Part shown: positions 55,205 through 64,000 of the stretch, piece by piece
Layout of the letters: the number at the start of each line of letters is the position of its first letter
Numbering within the stretch: position 1 is the first letter of the stretch
NCBI GenBank assembly: GCA_030765065.1
Contig: CM060983.1
Span: forward strand, 54,186,067-54,250,066
Reading direction: 5' to 3'
Source: Deroplatys truncata
Taxonomy: Eukaryota; Arthropoda; Insecta; Mantodea; Mantidae
Length of the DNA: 64,000 bases
Notes under the pieces: generated by a model
The model's input: only the letters and a program-made list of their open reading frames with translations
Database searches by the model: none
Told to the model about the DNA's origin: nothing
Program-made: the position numbers and the translations under genes

Positions 55205-56519
55205 TAGTCCCAGGATAGAGCTGCCCTGTGTGTACATGACTTTCCCTACCCATTATACCTTATTTTTATATTGCTTATTTGTCTATCTAGTTATATTAAA
55301 TCAGGATAAACGTTTGTAGACATAGTTCACTAACACATTTCATTGTAGGAACATGGAAGATGCACGAAACCGAATCTATAATCAAATGTTTAAAAGCAGG
55401 TCACTGTATGTTGCCCTTGAAATTACGTACTCTCTCCATGACATCGCCAGAAAGCACTGACTGATGCCCACTTCAGAAAAATGACAAAAGTATACAAAAA
55501 TCATAATAATTAAGAACGTATATCTCGGAAATGGCTGATGCCACCGAAAAAGTTATTTGAAATAAATTGTTTTAAATAGATCTGTGCTCTTTGTGTGGTT
55601 GGTAAGGGGGGATGGCTCAGGTGGTAACGTCTGTGGCCCGCATTCGGGAGGTCGTAGGTTTGATTCCCGTGGTCCTGACTAGTGGTTTTTATCGGGGTTT
55701 CCCTAGATTGCTAGGCGAATGCTGGGAAGGTTCATTACATCTCCCGAATTTCCTGTCCCTCCATTTCACCTACATTCTCACTTCACTTCACCTTTCATCT
55801 ACTAGTACTTGATCTGTTTTTGGGTTGCAAGTTTCCCTTCATCACCTGGAATGGGTCGATCTCCAAATCCCGGGGCCTAGTGGGGATGTGCAAGCCTGCA
55901 GAGGGGTAGGGGAGTCGGTTGTACCAGCTGCCATGCGAGGAGGTCTCAAGCTGTAAAAGGTAGGGACCCTGCCCTCTGCTCTGACATGCCTCCTGTCAGG
56001 CCTCCCTTTGTGTCCTCTCAGTCCACCCTTTCCTCTCGGGGTCTTGTTGGTAGAGGTGCTAAGTTCCCCACTCCGTACCTTGTCCTACTCCTAATATACA
56101 ATATTGTATAAACTTCCATGTGAATGAAGATTTCGCAGGCTATTCCAAGGGAATACAAGACGTTTATTTTATTTGGGATATAAGTATCTTAAATATATGG
56201 TGTTTTAATCAAAATTGTCTTAGGAATTTTTCAGAAAATGAGAAACAAGCAACATTTTCAATGTAAAGGGTAATCTGGGGTGGGGAGATTTTCTTGAATA
56301 TCTTCGTGTTGCATCTCTGGAAGATGTAGTACTCAAATAAATATCAAGTTGGTATTTATGTAACTTTGCTCTTTTCGAATAATCCTGTTCACACACACAT
56401 ACATACATGGTGCTTTTTATAGAGGTGATTTTTTATTCAGGGGCCTAAAAACATGTATTTCCAGTGATGTCTCAGCGTCCAATATTGCTTATAATTTTTC
56501 TACCTATTAGAGAAAGTAA
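55205..56519 (+). repeat. DR1b copy split by a SINE
   Basis: Pieces are 55,205-55,600 (GTACATGACTTTCCCTACCC through ATATCTCGGAAATGGCTGAT) and 56,106-56,519 (ATGTGAATGAAGATTTCGCA through CTACCTATTAGAGAAAGTAA). The SINE lies between them. Confidence 0.86.
55601..56105 (+). mobile_element. tRNA-derived SINE family S1, copy 2
   Basis: A box GGATGGCTCAGGTGGTAACG and B box AGGTTTGATTCCCG are present. It shares with 22,679-23,220 the blocks GGCGAATGCTGGGAAGGTTC-type, TTTCCTGTCC, GTAGGGACCCTGCCCTCTGC and AGAGGTGCTAAGTTCCCC. Confidence 0.9.
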
Positions 56520-56671
56520 TTATAATTTTTCGTTTTAATCCAGCTTTTCGGAAACAGCTGCATTACTTATTTCATTATAGGTACAAAGGGAACACCGATA
56601 GGAAAATGTTTAACTGAACGCTATATGCTGCCTTAAAATTCCATACTCTTTCTATGACATGGCGAGAAACA

Positions 56672-57465
56672 AATAAAATAAATAAATAAAACCTGAATAT
56701 ACTATCCCGCACTTTGGTTACTGCACCGGGACATACATTCGAACTTTACATTTATTCTCACAAACACTTTTACATTTTAGATTACATCAAATTTTTTCAG
56801 CTAAAAACTACAAACTACACAACGTCAACAAAATAATAATACATAAAAATAAAACAAAGGAAGAGAAATAGAAATTATTAGATAGAGTAAAGGCGTAAAA
56901 AAAACTTAATTACAATTCTAAATTCTGTGTTTATCTACACTTGCTGGAAACCAGCAAAGAAACAATGTGGAGCGAGGGTCTACCAGGACAAAGCCGGCGC
57001 CCTAAGTTCCCCTTCAAAACCCAGGGTTCAGCGCCAACCAAGCGGCTCTCCAAACCGTGGAGGCCAATATCTTGTTTCCTAAAAACGCCCCCCGCTTGCG
57101 CGGAGATGGAAGTGGATACGCCACTTACGCGTGTCATCCCGAAAGGGCAACTACCGATAACCTCGGTGGGGCCGACAGCAATCTAGCATGCCATCTACCG
57201 GCTCTCCAGGCGGTACCGGAGGACATTGAGGCGTCTCACAACCCCGCCTGCACGGAAACCCGAACAGACGTACCCCAATCACCCATGGGTATCGGGAACC
57301 ACTGCCCCGTCGAGACCAACCCAATCCGAACAGCTCCCCAACGGGAGGGGCTCGAATGTTCGGCCCGACGTACTTCTAGCAACGTCAGAAGTACCACGAA
57401 TGCTAGGGGTCTCCTGCGCCCGCACCACGGTAGGTGAGGGGGTCGGAACCTCCCTGAATATCGAA
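56672..57465 (-). mobile_element. GC-rich retroposon with A/T-rich tail, unclassified
   Basis: It is inserted in DR1b and is GC-rich for its 5' 500 bp on the minus strand, in contrast to every neighbour. The 3' ~270 bp is AT-rich with GAATAAATG and ends in a TTTATTTATTTATTTTATTT tail. GAAAC-type bases flank both ends, consistent with target-primed insertion. The minus strand has open stretches such as MTRVSGVSTSISAQAGGVFR ending SSKCR, stop (56,931-57,137). I cannot place it in a LINE clade; it could be the joined 5' and 3' ends of one, or a SINE-like derivative. Confidence 0.6.
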
Positions 57466-57515
57466 ACGACTTGAAAAGAATGACAAAGTATTGAACAACT
57501 CGAACCATTAATATT

Positions 57516-58579
57516 TGTGGTGGTATACTTATAATGTTATATTTAATTTGTTGTTGAGCCCCATGTTTGGGAGCCAATTTGCGGTGGTATTACTTATAAT
57601 GTTTGTGTATTTGTGTTTACTCCACGTGGTGAAGCCATTTTGTGAAGTGATTTTTTGTTAGGTTTGTTAGCTCCATCTGGTGTTAGCAATTTGTGGCAGT
57701 ATTAGTGTTTGTTTGAAAAAATGCTACTGTGATTTTATTTAATTTTGGTTCACTGTCCTCCGGCTAGCTATTATCCTTTTGGTCGAGCACATCTCTTTAT
57801 ACAGGTTGTGTAAACGGAAAGGAGTCTTTTATCCAAAGATAAAACTGATGAAAGAATTTGTTTTACACTTTTATTGTCGAACACATTCACTATCACATTT
57901 ACATATTGATCTTGACACTCGCCAAACTGAAACTGTTATAATAACTTCATTACTCATCATTCTTAATTCACGTACTTCAACTTTTTGTGTAATTAACTTT
58001 ACAACACTTTAGATTTTTCATAACTCTGCTACGCGTATCCTGCGAATCGATAGCCGACGTGTACTGTACAAATATTTCTGCTGGACTGAAGGCGACGTGT
58101 AACGTACAAATATTTTCGTCGAACTGACGGCGACGTGTAGCGTACAAATATTTTCGGTGAACTGGCGGACTGAAGGACTTTACCTCTAACCTAGCCCTTT
58201 TTATACTCCTACACCCCGATATGCCTAAATATTATAACCGAGCTGCTATTGGCTAATAAAACGCGCCAACATTAGCGTCTATTGTTATATCCAATGAAAA
58301 TTATGAATACATATGCTCTAGGGAAAATGTTCCAGCAAATTCTAAAGAAAAACGCGCCAACATTACGTAACTTCCTCGTCTCTAATAATGATAAACAGCT
58401 CACCCCCTCGCTGCATTATTGCACGCTATTATTGTCAGTTTCAATAAGGCCGTATAAACTTACTTCTCAACAATAATTATAATCAACAAACATCTCAAAT
58501 CAATGTCACATAAAAATGCATATTCATATTATAATCATTCTTTACATTTAAATAATTTATGATACAAATTACTGCATCA
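57516..58579 (-). mobile_element. LTR-Q (solo LTR), 4-bp target duplication TATT
   Basis: The unit is 1,064 bp, flanked by TATT (57,512-57,515 and 58,580-58,583), with TG...CA ends. On the minus strand it starts TGATGCAGTAATTTGTATCA, similar to the LTR-P start TGAGGCAGTATTTTTAACAC. Its middle has three or more tandem units with CGACGTGTAACGTACAAATA near 58,055-58,160. Its far end has three primer-motif units. It is an LTR fossil related in design to LTR-P, inserted in DR1b. Confidence 0.87.
58055..58165. repeat. Tandem ~45-bp units inside LTR-Q
   Basis: CGACGTGTACTGTACAAATA, CGACGTGTAACGTACAAATA and CGACGTGTAGCGTACAAATA follow each other at 44-48 bp spacing, each with TTTC and GAACTG nearby. 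Such tandem units in LTRs can be enhancer-like, but no function is shown. Confidence 0.85.
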
Positions 58580-59166
58580 TATTAGATATCTCGCAAATGG
58601 CTGATGCCACAAAAAAGTTATTTGAAATAAATTTTGTGTTCTAAGGAGTTCTATATTTATTTGTGTATATGTCTATGTCTATCGCCTAACGTTTACCAGT
58701 TAGTTATACAGGATTATCCTTCCGAAAGAAGGCTTCATAGGCTTCAGAAAATTCAAGATTTACATTTTATTTGTAAATTAAATATCTTTAATATATGGTA
58801 TTTTATCTAGATCGTTAGAACTGTTTATCAGCAAATAAAAGATTTCGAAAAATGTTCCATGTAAAGCGTAGTTTGCGTTGGGAGGTTTTTGTTGAAAATC
58901 TTCGTGTCGCATCTTTAGAAGGTAGTAAACCTAAATACAAAGTTTGGTATTTATCCTACTTTTAGTTTTTGAGTTATGCTGTTCACACACACACACATAC
59001 ACGAGGACCTTTCTCTAAAAAAGTTTATTTGATTCAGGTGCCTCAAAACATGTATTTTTCGTGAAACCACGGTATCGAATTTTTTTTGGTTGAATGGAGT
59101 GCCTTTTCTACCCACTAGGTACGTGGTAGAGAAAGTAAAACTTGGATCAAAATAATGAAGTAAAGT

Positions 59167-59186
59167 GTAGCAATAATAATAATAAT

Positions 59187-59232
<46 letters not shown>
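59167..59232. repeat. (AAT)n microsatellite
   Basis: About 20 AAT units with one ATT interruption, directly downstream of a DR1b A-rich end. Confidence 0.96.
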
Positions 59233-59938
59233 GCTCTCTGGAAGGATGCCATCAGGTACTCTGTTTTATTTTGTTAATTCGGTCCTTATGGAATAAGGCA
59301 GGAACAAACAGAATTAAATATTTGAGATCGTAAGGGATGTTCGGCCGGATTTGGCACGGAAGTAACGGTACGCATGCTCAGAACAGACAAATATTTGACT
59401 TCTCGCTGCGCATTTACTCGAAGAGAGAAGTGGATTCCCTTTGATATGTACTAATTTAACTGGATCCGCTCGTTCTGTTATCATAAGGAACTCGAGTTTC
59501 TTCGCTTAGCGCGGATTGTTGGCAGGGGTTATACAAGATAAGAAAAATAATGTTTAAGGAACTGCTTCTCCACAATAAGCTTCTACTCGGTCTTACAAAG
59601 TATCAACGCAACACTGAAAGTGGATTTTATAAATTGTTTAGGGAAGCTAGGGTTACCAGCTTCTATAAGGATACTGCTGTGTCGCAATCTTTCCCTACGC
59701 CTACCTACCAATAGGCAGACGAAATGTTTTCTTGTCTCTGTTTACAAGTTTATGCAGTTTTTTAACATCTTAGATTATCTCGGCGGCTATGACTTTGAAA
59801 CAGTTGCTCATCGGCAATTATGTTGTTTATTATTGCTTTTGTGTTACCTTGAACTTCTTAAATAAATATTAAGGTCATGCATCTGTGAAATTTGACCAAA
59901 AATAGTAAAAAATAAAAAACAGAATAACAATTTCAAAG
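59233..59938. other. Mostly unassigned DNA, DR2-like at its end
   Basis: No gene is recognised. Bases about 59,765-59,900 share blocks with 61,365-61,420 (ATCTCGGCGGCTATGACTTT versus ATATCGGCGGCTTTACCTTT) and with 38.55 kb. Confidence 0.45.
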
Positions 59939-60115
59939 GAATTAATTGTTCTTCCACACAAGCCGTGTGTTGGACAAGGTTGGAAAGGTAGAATCAGACG
60001 ACTGAAGAATTCAACGCCAAGGTCGGGATTTGAACCACGGATCTCCTGGTCACCGATCGGTTGCACAGCATACCCCAATGACAACTTATAGTATTGTACG
60101 TTTGCTTTAAGTTTT
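59939..60115 (-). mobile_element. tRNA-derived SINE family S4, shortened copy
   Basis: On the minus strand the B box GTGGTTCAAATCCCG is followed by TTCTTCAGTCGTCTGATTCT and ends CACACGGCTTGTGTGGAAGA with ACAATTAATTCC. The A box is degraded. Confidence 0.85.
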
Positions 60116-60139
60116 CAGTTGTCTGATTCTACCATTAAT

Positions 60140-60410
60140 TGACATAATAGTGGTTGAAACTATGAAGCCCGAGACTTAAAGTACAACATTGTAAGTCGAC
60201 ATTGGGGCATGTCATCTCAATGCAATTTGAGATCTCCTTGTGGTTTACCGGGAAAAATGCGAATCACTTGGAGAATTGAATGTTGTCCTGGTATGTTTGC
60301 CATGGTAGCTCAGTGGTTAGAGCAACCGGACGGAGACCGGGAGATCCATAGTTTAAATCCCGGCCTGGACATTGAATTTTTCAGTCGTCTGATTCTACCT
60401 TTCCAAGAAT
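60140..60410 (+). mobile_element. tRNA-derived SINE family S4 with upstream leader
   Basis: The leader GGTTGAAACTATGAAGCCCG and ATTGGGGCATGTCATCTCAA (60,150-60,290) is shared with the 62.4 kb copy. The tRNA-like part has A box TAGCTCAGTGGTTAGAGCAA and B box AGTTTAAATCCCGG, then the family body TTTTTCAGTCGTCTGATTCT. The usual 3' end CACACGGCTTGTG is absent. Confidence 0.87.
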
Positions 60411-60521
60411 ATAAAACTTTAATAAAACAGTTTTTTTCTCACTTGGCGTATTTAAACTGGTGCCATTTAACTGAAGCTTTAAATCAAAGGTCCATAGTTA
60501 TTAATAAGCTCGCCCAGTCTT

Positions 60522-61340
60522 TTTGCTTTCTCTACTGCGTATAGTAAGTAGGGGAAGTATTATACTCCACCCAAAAATTCGATACCGAGATTTCACCGAA
60601 AATACATGTTTTAGGACGCCCTGATTCCAAAAAAAGCATTTTTGGAAACATGTCCGTGTGTCTGTGTGTGTGTCTGTGAACAGCATAACTCAGAAACGAA
60701 CAGTCGGATAAACGACAGAATTGGTATTTGGGTTCAGTATCTTCCATAGATGCGACACGAACGTTTTCAAGAAATTCTCCCCACCCCAGATTCCCTTTTC
60801 ATGGTACATTTTTCCAAAATTTTAAATAAAATATCATATGTTTAAGATATTGTCATGACAAATGAAATGTATATCTCGCATTTTCTGGGAATGTCTCCAA
60901 AAATATTCTTCATTGTGAACGACTTTTGCATAACTGGTAAACCATAAGAGATAGACAAAATTTTACTACACACAAAATGTAGATCGCGTTAAAATACACA
61001 GTTTATGTCATATACATTTGTTTTGTTGAGTGAACCATTTTCGAGATATTGCTTGTTATTCCCTTAAATTTTCCAATACATTTTCTCAACTGGGAATTCG
61101 TTATTCATTTTTTTTATGTACTGGACATACAAAGAGAATGGAATGCTCTACATAGCAATCAGCTCTTAAAAGATTTGACTATCGCTTAAAGTAGGTATAC
61201 CATATTTCCCTTGCATCTACAAGAAAATTACCAATAAGTTTAACATTTCGATTAACATGAAGCATATGAACAATAAGCGTTTGTAAAAGTAGTTTGTACA
61301 AGAGTAGAGAAAGTCATGTGAGTGTAACATATCAGAATTT
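60522..61340 (-). repeat. DR1 copy, full length
   Basis: It runs from TTGCTTTCTCTACTGCGTAT to AAGTCATGTGAGTGTAACAT and ATCAGAAT. About 30 bp near 60,824 is missing. Confidence 0.94.
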
Positions 61341-61474
61341 TTTCCCCATTTATATGCCGCCTTTAACATCTAAGCTCATATCGGCGGCTTTACCTTTGGA
61401 ACAATTGCTCATCAGCAGTGATGCTTACTCGTTTACACCGATGTTAATCTTTGAGTTGGTATTACTTTTGGTTA
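61341..61474. repeat. DR2-like block
   Basis: CATTTATATGCCGCCTTTAA, CTCATATCGGCGG and TTGCTCATCAGCAGTGATGC resemble sequence near 53,765-53,850 and 59,765-59,815. Confidence 0.5.
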
Positions 61475-61610
61475 TTGGATTAAATTCACACACATTTACA
61501 CTCATTCATACTTGCAGACTCTAAAGAAAAATTCCCATTCTTCAGCCGGGAATCGACCTCGGAACCTCTGGATTTGGACCACCAGACCCCAAAGCCAGTC
61601 TCGCCCAATC
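61475..61610 (-). mobile_element. tRNA-derived SINE family S3, copy 2
   Basis: On the minus strand the B-box region reads GAGGTTCCGAGGTCGATTCC, followed by GGGAATTTTTCTTTAGAG and GCAAGTATGAATGAGTG. The layout is that of the 36.5 kb copy with a different head. Confidence 0.75.
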
Positions 61611-61611
61611 T

Positions 61612-61837
61612 TGATTTGTCACATATTCGGTATGTTTTTATACTCAAAATGCTCCACGGAATGCAATTTTTACTAGTATGTTTCAAAATGTTTGGCCTGC
61701 CTCTCAAAAGTACACTAAAGAAAATTGTCACATTTTTTTAAAAAAATAATATTCAGCTTTGAGAGATGAATTATTAACTTTTGAAAAATTCAAGAACTTT
61801 GGAGAGTTTGTACATTAAGAATTTAGGGGCTAATATA
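61612..61837. repeat. DR2 repeat, left part before a DR1 insertion
   Basis: It matches about 38,760-38,980 and stops at GGGGCTAATATAAAATAT, where a DR1 copy begins. The right part resumes at 63,127. Confidence 0.75.
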
Positions 61838-63126
61838 AAATATCCGATGTGTTACACTCACATGACTTTCTCTACTCTTGTACAAACTATCTTTACAAAC
61901 GCTTGTTCTCCATATGCTTCATGTTAATTGAGACGTTAATCTTATTGCTAATTTTCTTGTAAATGCAAGGGGAATTGGTAGGCTTTAAGCGATAGTCAAA
62001 TATTTTAAGAGCTGTTGCTATGTGGAGTATTCCATTTTCTTTGCATGTCCAGGACATAAAAAATGATTACCGAATTCCCATTTGAGAAAAAGTATAAGTA
62101 TTGGAAAATTTAAGAAAATAACAAGCAATATCCCGAAAATGGTTCACTCAACAAAAAGAATGTATATGACATAAATTGTATATTTTAACGCGATCTACAT
62201 TTTTGTGTAGTAAAATTTTGTCTATCTCTTATGCTTTACCAGTTATGCAAAAGTCGTTCACAATGATGAATACTTTTGGAGACACTCCCAGAGAATTCGA
62301 GATATCCATTTCATTTGTCATGAAAATGTCTTAAAAACATGATATTTTAATCAAAAACGTTATAGCCATGGAATTAATTGTTCTTTCACACAAGCCGTGT
62401 GTTGGACAAGGCTGGAAAGGTAGAACCAGATGACTGAAAAATTCACTGCCATATCCGGGATTTGAACCAAAGATCCCGGTCTCCGTCCGGTTGCTCTAAC
62501 CACTGAGCTACCATGGCAACATGCCGACACGACATTAAATTCTCCAACTGATTCTCCACAAGGAGATCTCAAATTGTATTGAGATGTCATACCCCAATGG
62601 CGACTTACATTCTTTGTAAGTACTTAAGTCCCGGGCTTTATAGTTTCAACCACTAATAGGTGAGTTAATGGAATTAATTGTTCTTTCACACAAGCCGTGT
62701 GTTAGACAACTCTGTCCGGTTGCTCTAACCACTGAGCTACTATGGCATTGAATTTTTCAGTCATCTGGTTCTACCTTTCCAGCGTTAGAGCCATTTTTGA
62801 GAAAATTAAAATGTTCGAAAAATGTTTCATGTAAAGGGCAATCAGGGGTGGAGGGATTTTCTTGAAAACCTTTGTGTCGCATCTCTGGAGGATACTGAAC
62901 CTAAATACCAAGTTTGGTGTTTATCCGACTGTTCGTTTCTGAATTATGCTGTTCACAGACATACACATACACACAGACACACACACGGACATGATTCCAA
63001 AAATGCTTTTTTTTTTTTGGATTCAGGGGGTCTCAAAACATATATTTCTGGTGAAATCTCGGTATCGAATTTTTGGGTGGAACACAATACTTCCCCTACT
63101 TACTATACGTAGTAGAGAAAGTAAAA
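61838..63126 (+). repeat. DR1 copy split by SINE S4
   Basis: Pieces are 61,838-62,369 (from CCGATGTGTTACACTCACAT) and 62,783-63,126 (to GTAGTAGAGAAAGTAAAAA). The SINE insertion duplicated CGTTAGAGCCAT of the DR1 sequence (CGTTATAGCCAT on the left). Confidence 0.95.
62370..62782 (-). mobile_element. Complex SINE S4 insertion with 12-bp target duplication
   Basis: The target duplication is at 62,358-62,369 and 62,783-62,794. The main unit on the minus strand has A box TAGCTCAGTGGTTAGAGCAA, B box GGTTCAAATCCCGG and the leader shared with 60.15 kb. A second family 3' end (AATTAATTGTTCTTTCACAC at about 62,672) and a second A-box stretch follow. The last 34 bp (from TGAATTTTTCAGTCATCTGG) is an inverse of the body at 62,417-62,449. 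Confidence 0.9.
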
Positions 63127-63365
63127 ATTTGATGTTTGGGATCTTTTCGTAAACTCATTTACTGTATAGCCTGGATTTTTGTTGTGAAGATTTTCTAAAA
63201 TACATGTATTGAGCATTTTATTGGAACAGTTCAAGTCACACAATATAAATTAATATTTAAATGAGTATTAAAGCTGAAGTTTTGAAAAATGGCAAAATAT
63301 CACCGTTATAACATGTAATAAATGGCCCAAATTTCAATAAGATATCTTATATACTGAGGATTTCA
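63127..63365. repeat. DR2 repeat, right part after the DR1 insertion
   Basis: TTTGATGTTTGGGATC, TCGTAAACTCATTTACTGTA and TAATATTTAAATGAG correspond to 38,985-39,200. Confidence 0.72.
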
Positions 63366-63384
63366 CAGAAGCAGGACCTTAAAT

Positions 63385-63510
63385 CCCCATACACGGACAC
63401 AAACATACAAACTCAAACTATTATTCATATTTCCAAGGGAGGATATTGAATAATTCTGGCTAAAGAAACATTCGTACCCTCCAGCCGGGATTCGCCGGGG
63501 CCTCTCAGGA
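63385..63510 (-). mobile_element. tRNA-derived SINE family S3, 3' part
   Basis: On the minus strand GGCGAATCCCGGCTGGAGGG (B-box end) is followed by TTTCTTTAGCCAGAATTATT, ATCCTCCCTTGGAAATATGA and ATAGTTTGAGTTTGTATG. The A box is missing. Confidence 0.75.
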
Positions 63511-63579
63511 GAAAGGAAGACAGAGGACTGTATTCTACCCAACAATTCCCTCAATGCCCCACTAAAGGAAAGCATTTTT

Positions 63580-63733
63580 ACGAAAATTCTGTGCTCTTCG
63601 TGTGTATACGTCGTGATACAAAAATAAGAAGTCAATTAATTTCCAAACTAGTTTCGGTCGGGAGATTAGAAAACCTTAGTGTCGCATCCCCGGAAGATGA
63701 ACTTAAATATGAAGTTTGGTGTATAGCCGAGTT
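63580..63733 (+). repeat. DR1b fragment interrupted by LTR-P copy 5
   Basis: AACCTTAGTGTCGCATCCCC and GAAGTTTGGTGTATAGCCGA are family blocks. They stop at 63,733 where the LTR begins. Confidence 0.75.
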
Positions 63734-64000
63734 TGAGGTAGTATTTTTAACACTTAAATGATTTCAGTCTAATTATATAATATATATATATATTCAATAA
63801 CAGTCCGCCTTAAAGCAATATTTGTATGTAACAAGATATAAAAAGTGTATATCACAGTCATTGTATATGTTTATATTATTGTAAACATGTTCAATAATGT
63901 TATGTGAATGTATTACGTAATTTAATAACGTAGGAGCTGTGAGAACAATAGATTAAAAGTTGCTAATAATGGAGTAACAAAGAGGTAACATTGAGGCAAT
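63734..64000 (+). mobile_element. LTR-P copy 5, cut by the window end
   Basis: It starts TGAGGTAGTATTTTTAACAC and continues CTTAAATGATTTCAGTCTAA and GTCCGCCTTAAAGCAATATT, the reverse complement of the right ends of copies 1-4. Its orientation is opposite to the others. The primer-motif end lies beyond the window. (AT)n bases at about 63,778-63,792 interrupt the first part. Confidence 0.88.

Larger units (their letters stand above)
56520..59141 (+). repeat. DR1b copy split by a GC-rich retroposon and an LTR
   Basis: Pieces are 56,520-56,671 (to GACATGGCGAGAAAC), 57,466-57,515 (AATGACAAAGTATTGAACAA) and 58,580-59,141 (ATATCTCGCAAATGGCTGAT to ACGTGGTAGAGAAAGTAAAA). Together they spell one DR1b unit. 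Confidence 0.9.

Noticed and set aside
57057-57577. Overlapping open frames in the GC-rich block, possible host gene
   Set aside because: Frames are open on both strands because of high GC. The block has retroposon boundaries inside DR1b and no conserved domain.
59142-59333. Poly-asparagine protein
   Set aside because: Translation of an (AAT)n microsatellite next to a DR1b end.
60301-60370. Possible true tRNA gene on the plus strand
   Set aside because: The A and B boxes are excellent, but the flanks match SINE S4 copies at 59.9 and 62.4 kb and the cloverleaf is not needed to explain it.

Overview
The window is AT-rich, non-coding, repeat-saturated insect DNA. The insect assignment rests on the mobile element families: mariner and related IS630/Tc1-type transposases of insect type, several tRNA-headed SINE families, decayed LINE ends, and LTRs whose primer-binding motif is complementary to tRNA-Lys. 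The density of nested insertions suits a large genome such as a cockroach, termite, stick insect or orthopteran, but the species cannot be fixed from this sequence. I found no host protein gene or stand-alone tRNA/rRNA gene that I can support. Nearly every open frame is a piece of a mobile element.

The backbone is one dispersed repeat family, called DR1 here (full length about 0.8-0.9 kb, about 30 copies or pieces, both strands). A full copy starts CTGATGTGTTACACTCACAT, has the 12-mer ACTTTCTCTACT near that end and its inverse AGTAGAGAAAGT at the other end, carries a (CA)n tract of variable length about 150 bp before the far end, and ends in GTAAAAA. A young subfamily (DR1) and an older, more diverged one (DR1b) are present. 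No coding domain is recognised in it.

Other elements sit inside or between DR1 copies. (i) Rearranged DNA transposons: three families (1-380; 4,479-5,298 with 47,787-48,574; 7,168-8,933) keep two inverted copies of the transposase 3' end instead of a normal left and right end. A simple internally deleted mariner lies at 5,658-6,425, and fragments lie at 12.8, 14.1, 19.1, 24.0, 29.1, 29.5 and 51.0 kb. (ii) LTR fossils: five copies of LTR-P (30.7, 35.3, 37.3, 45.8 and 63.7 kb, the last cut by the window end), one LTR-Q (57.5 kb) and one unrelated solo LTR (26.3 kb), several with clean 4-bp target duplications. (iii) Six tRNA-derived SINE families (S1-S6). (iv) LINE 3' ends at 10.4, 23.5, 27.8 and 31.7 kb, and a GC-rich retroposon at 56.7 kb.

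The most unusual signals are these. The right ends of LTR-P and LTR-Q are built from tandem degenerate units, each made of the LTR's own terminal bases, a short spacer and a tRNA-Lys-type primer-binding motif, with copy number differing between insertions. Two copies of one fold-back transposon share the same internal breakpoint, so the rearranged form itself moved. The DR1 family has subterminal inverted repeats, a microsatellite, no visible target duplication, and an in-window homologue of one insertion site that lacks the insertion.
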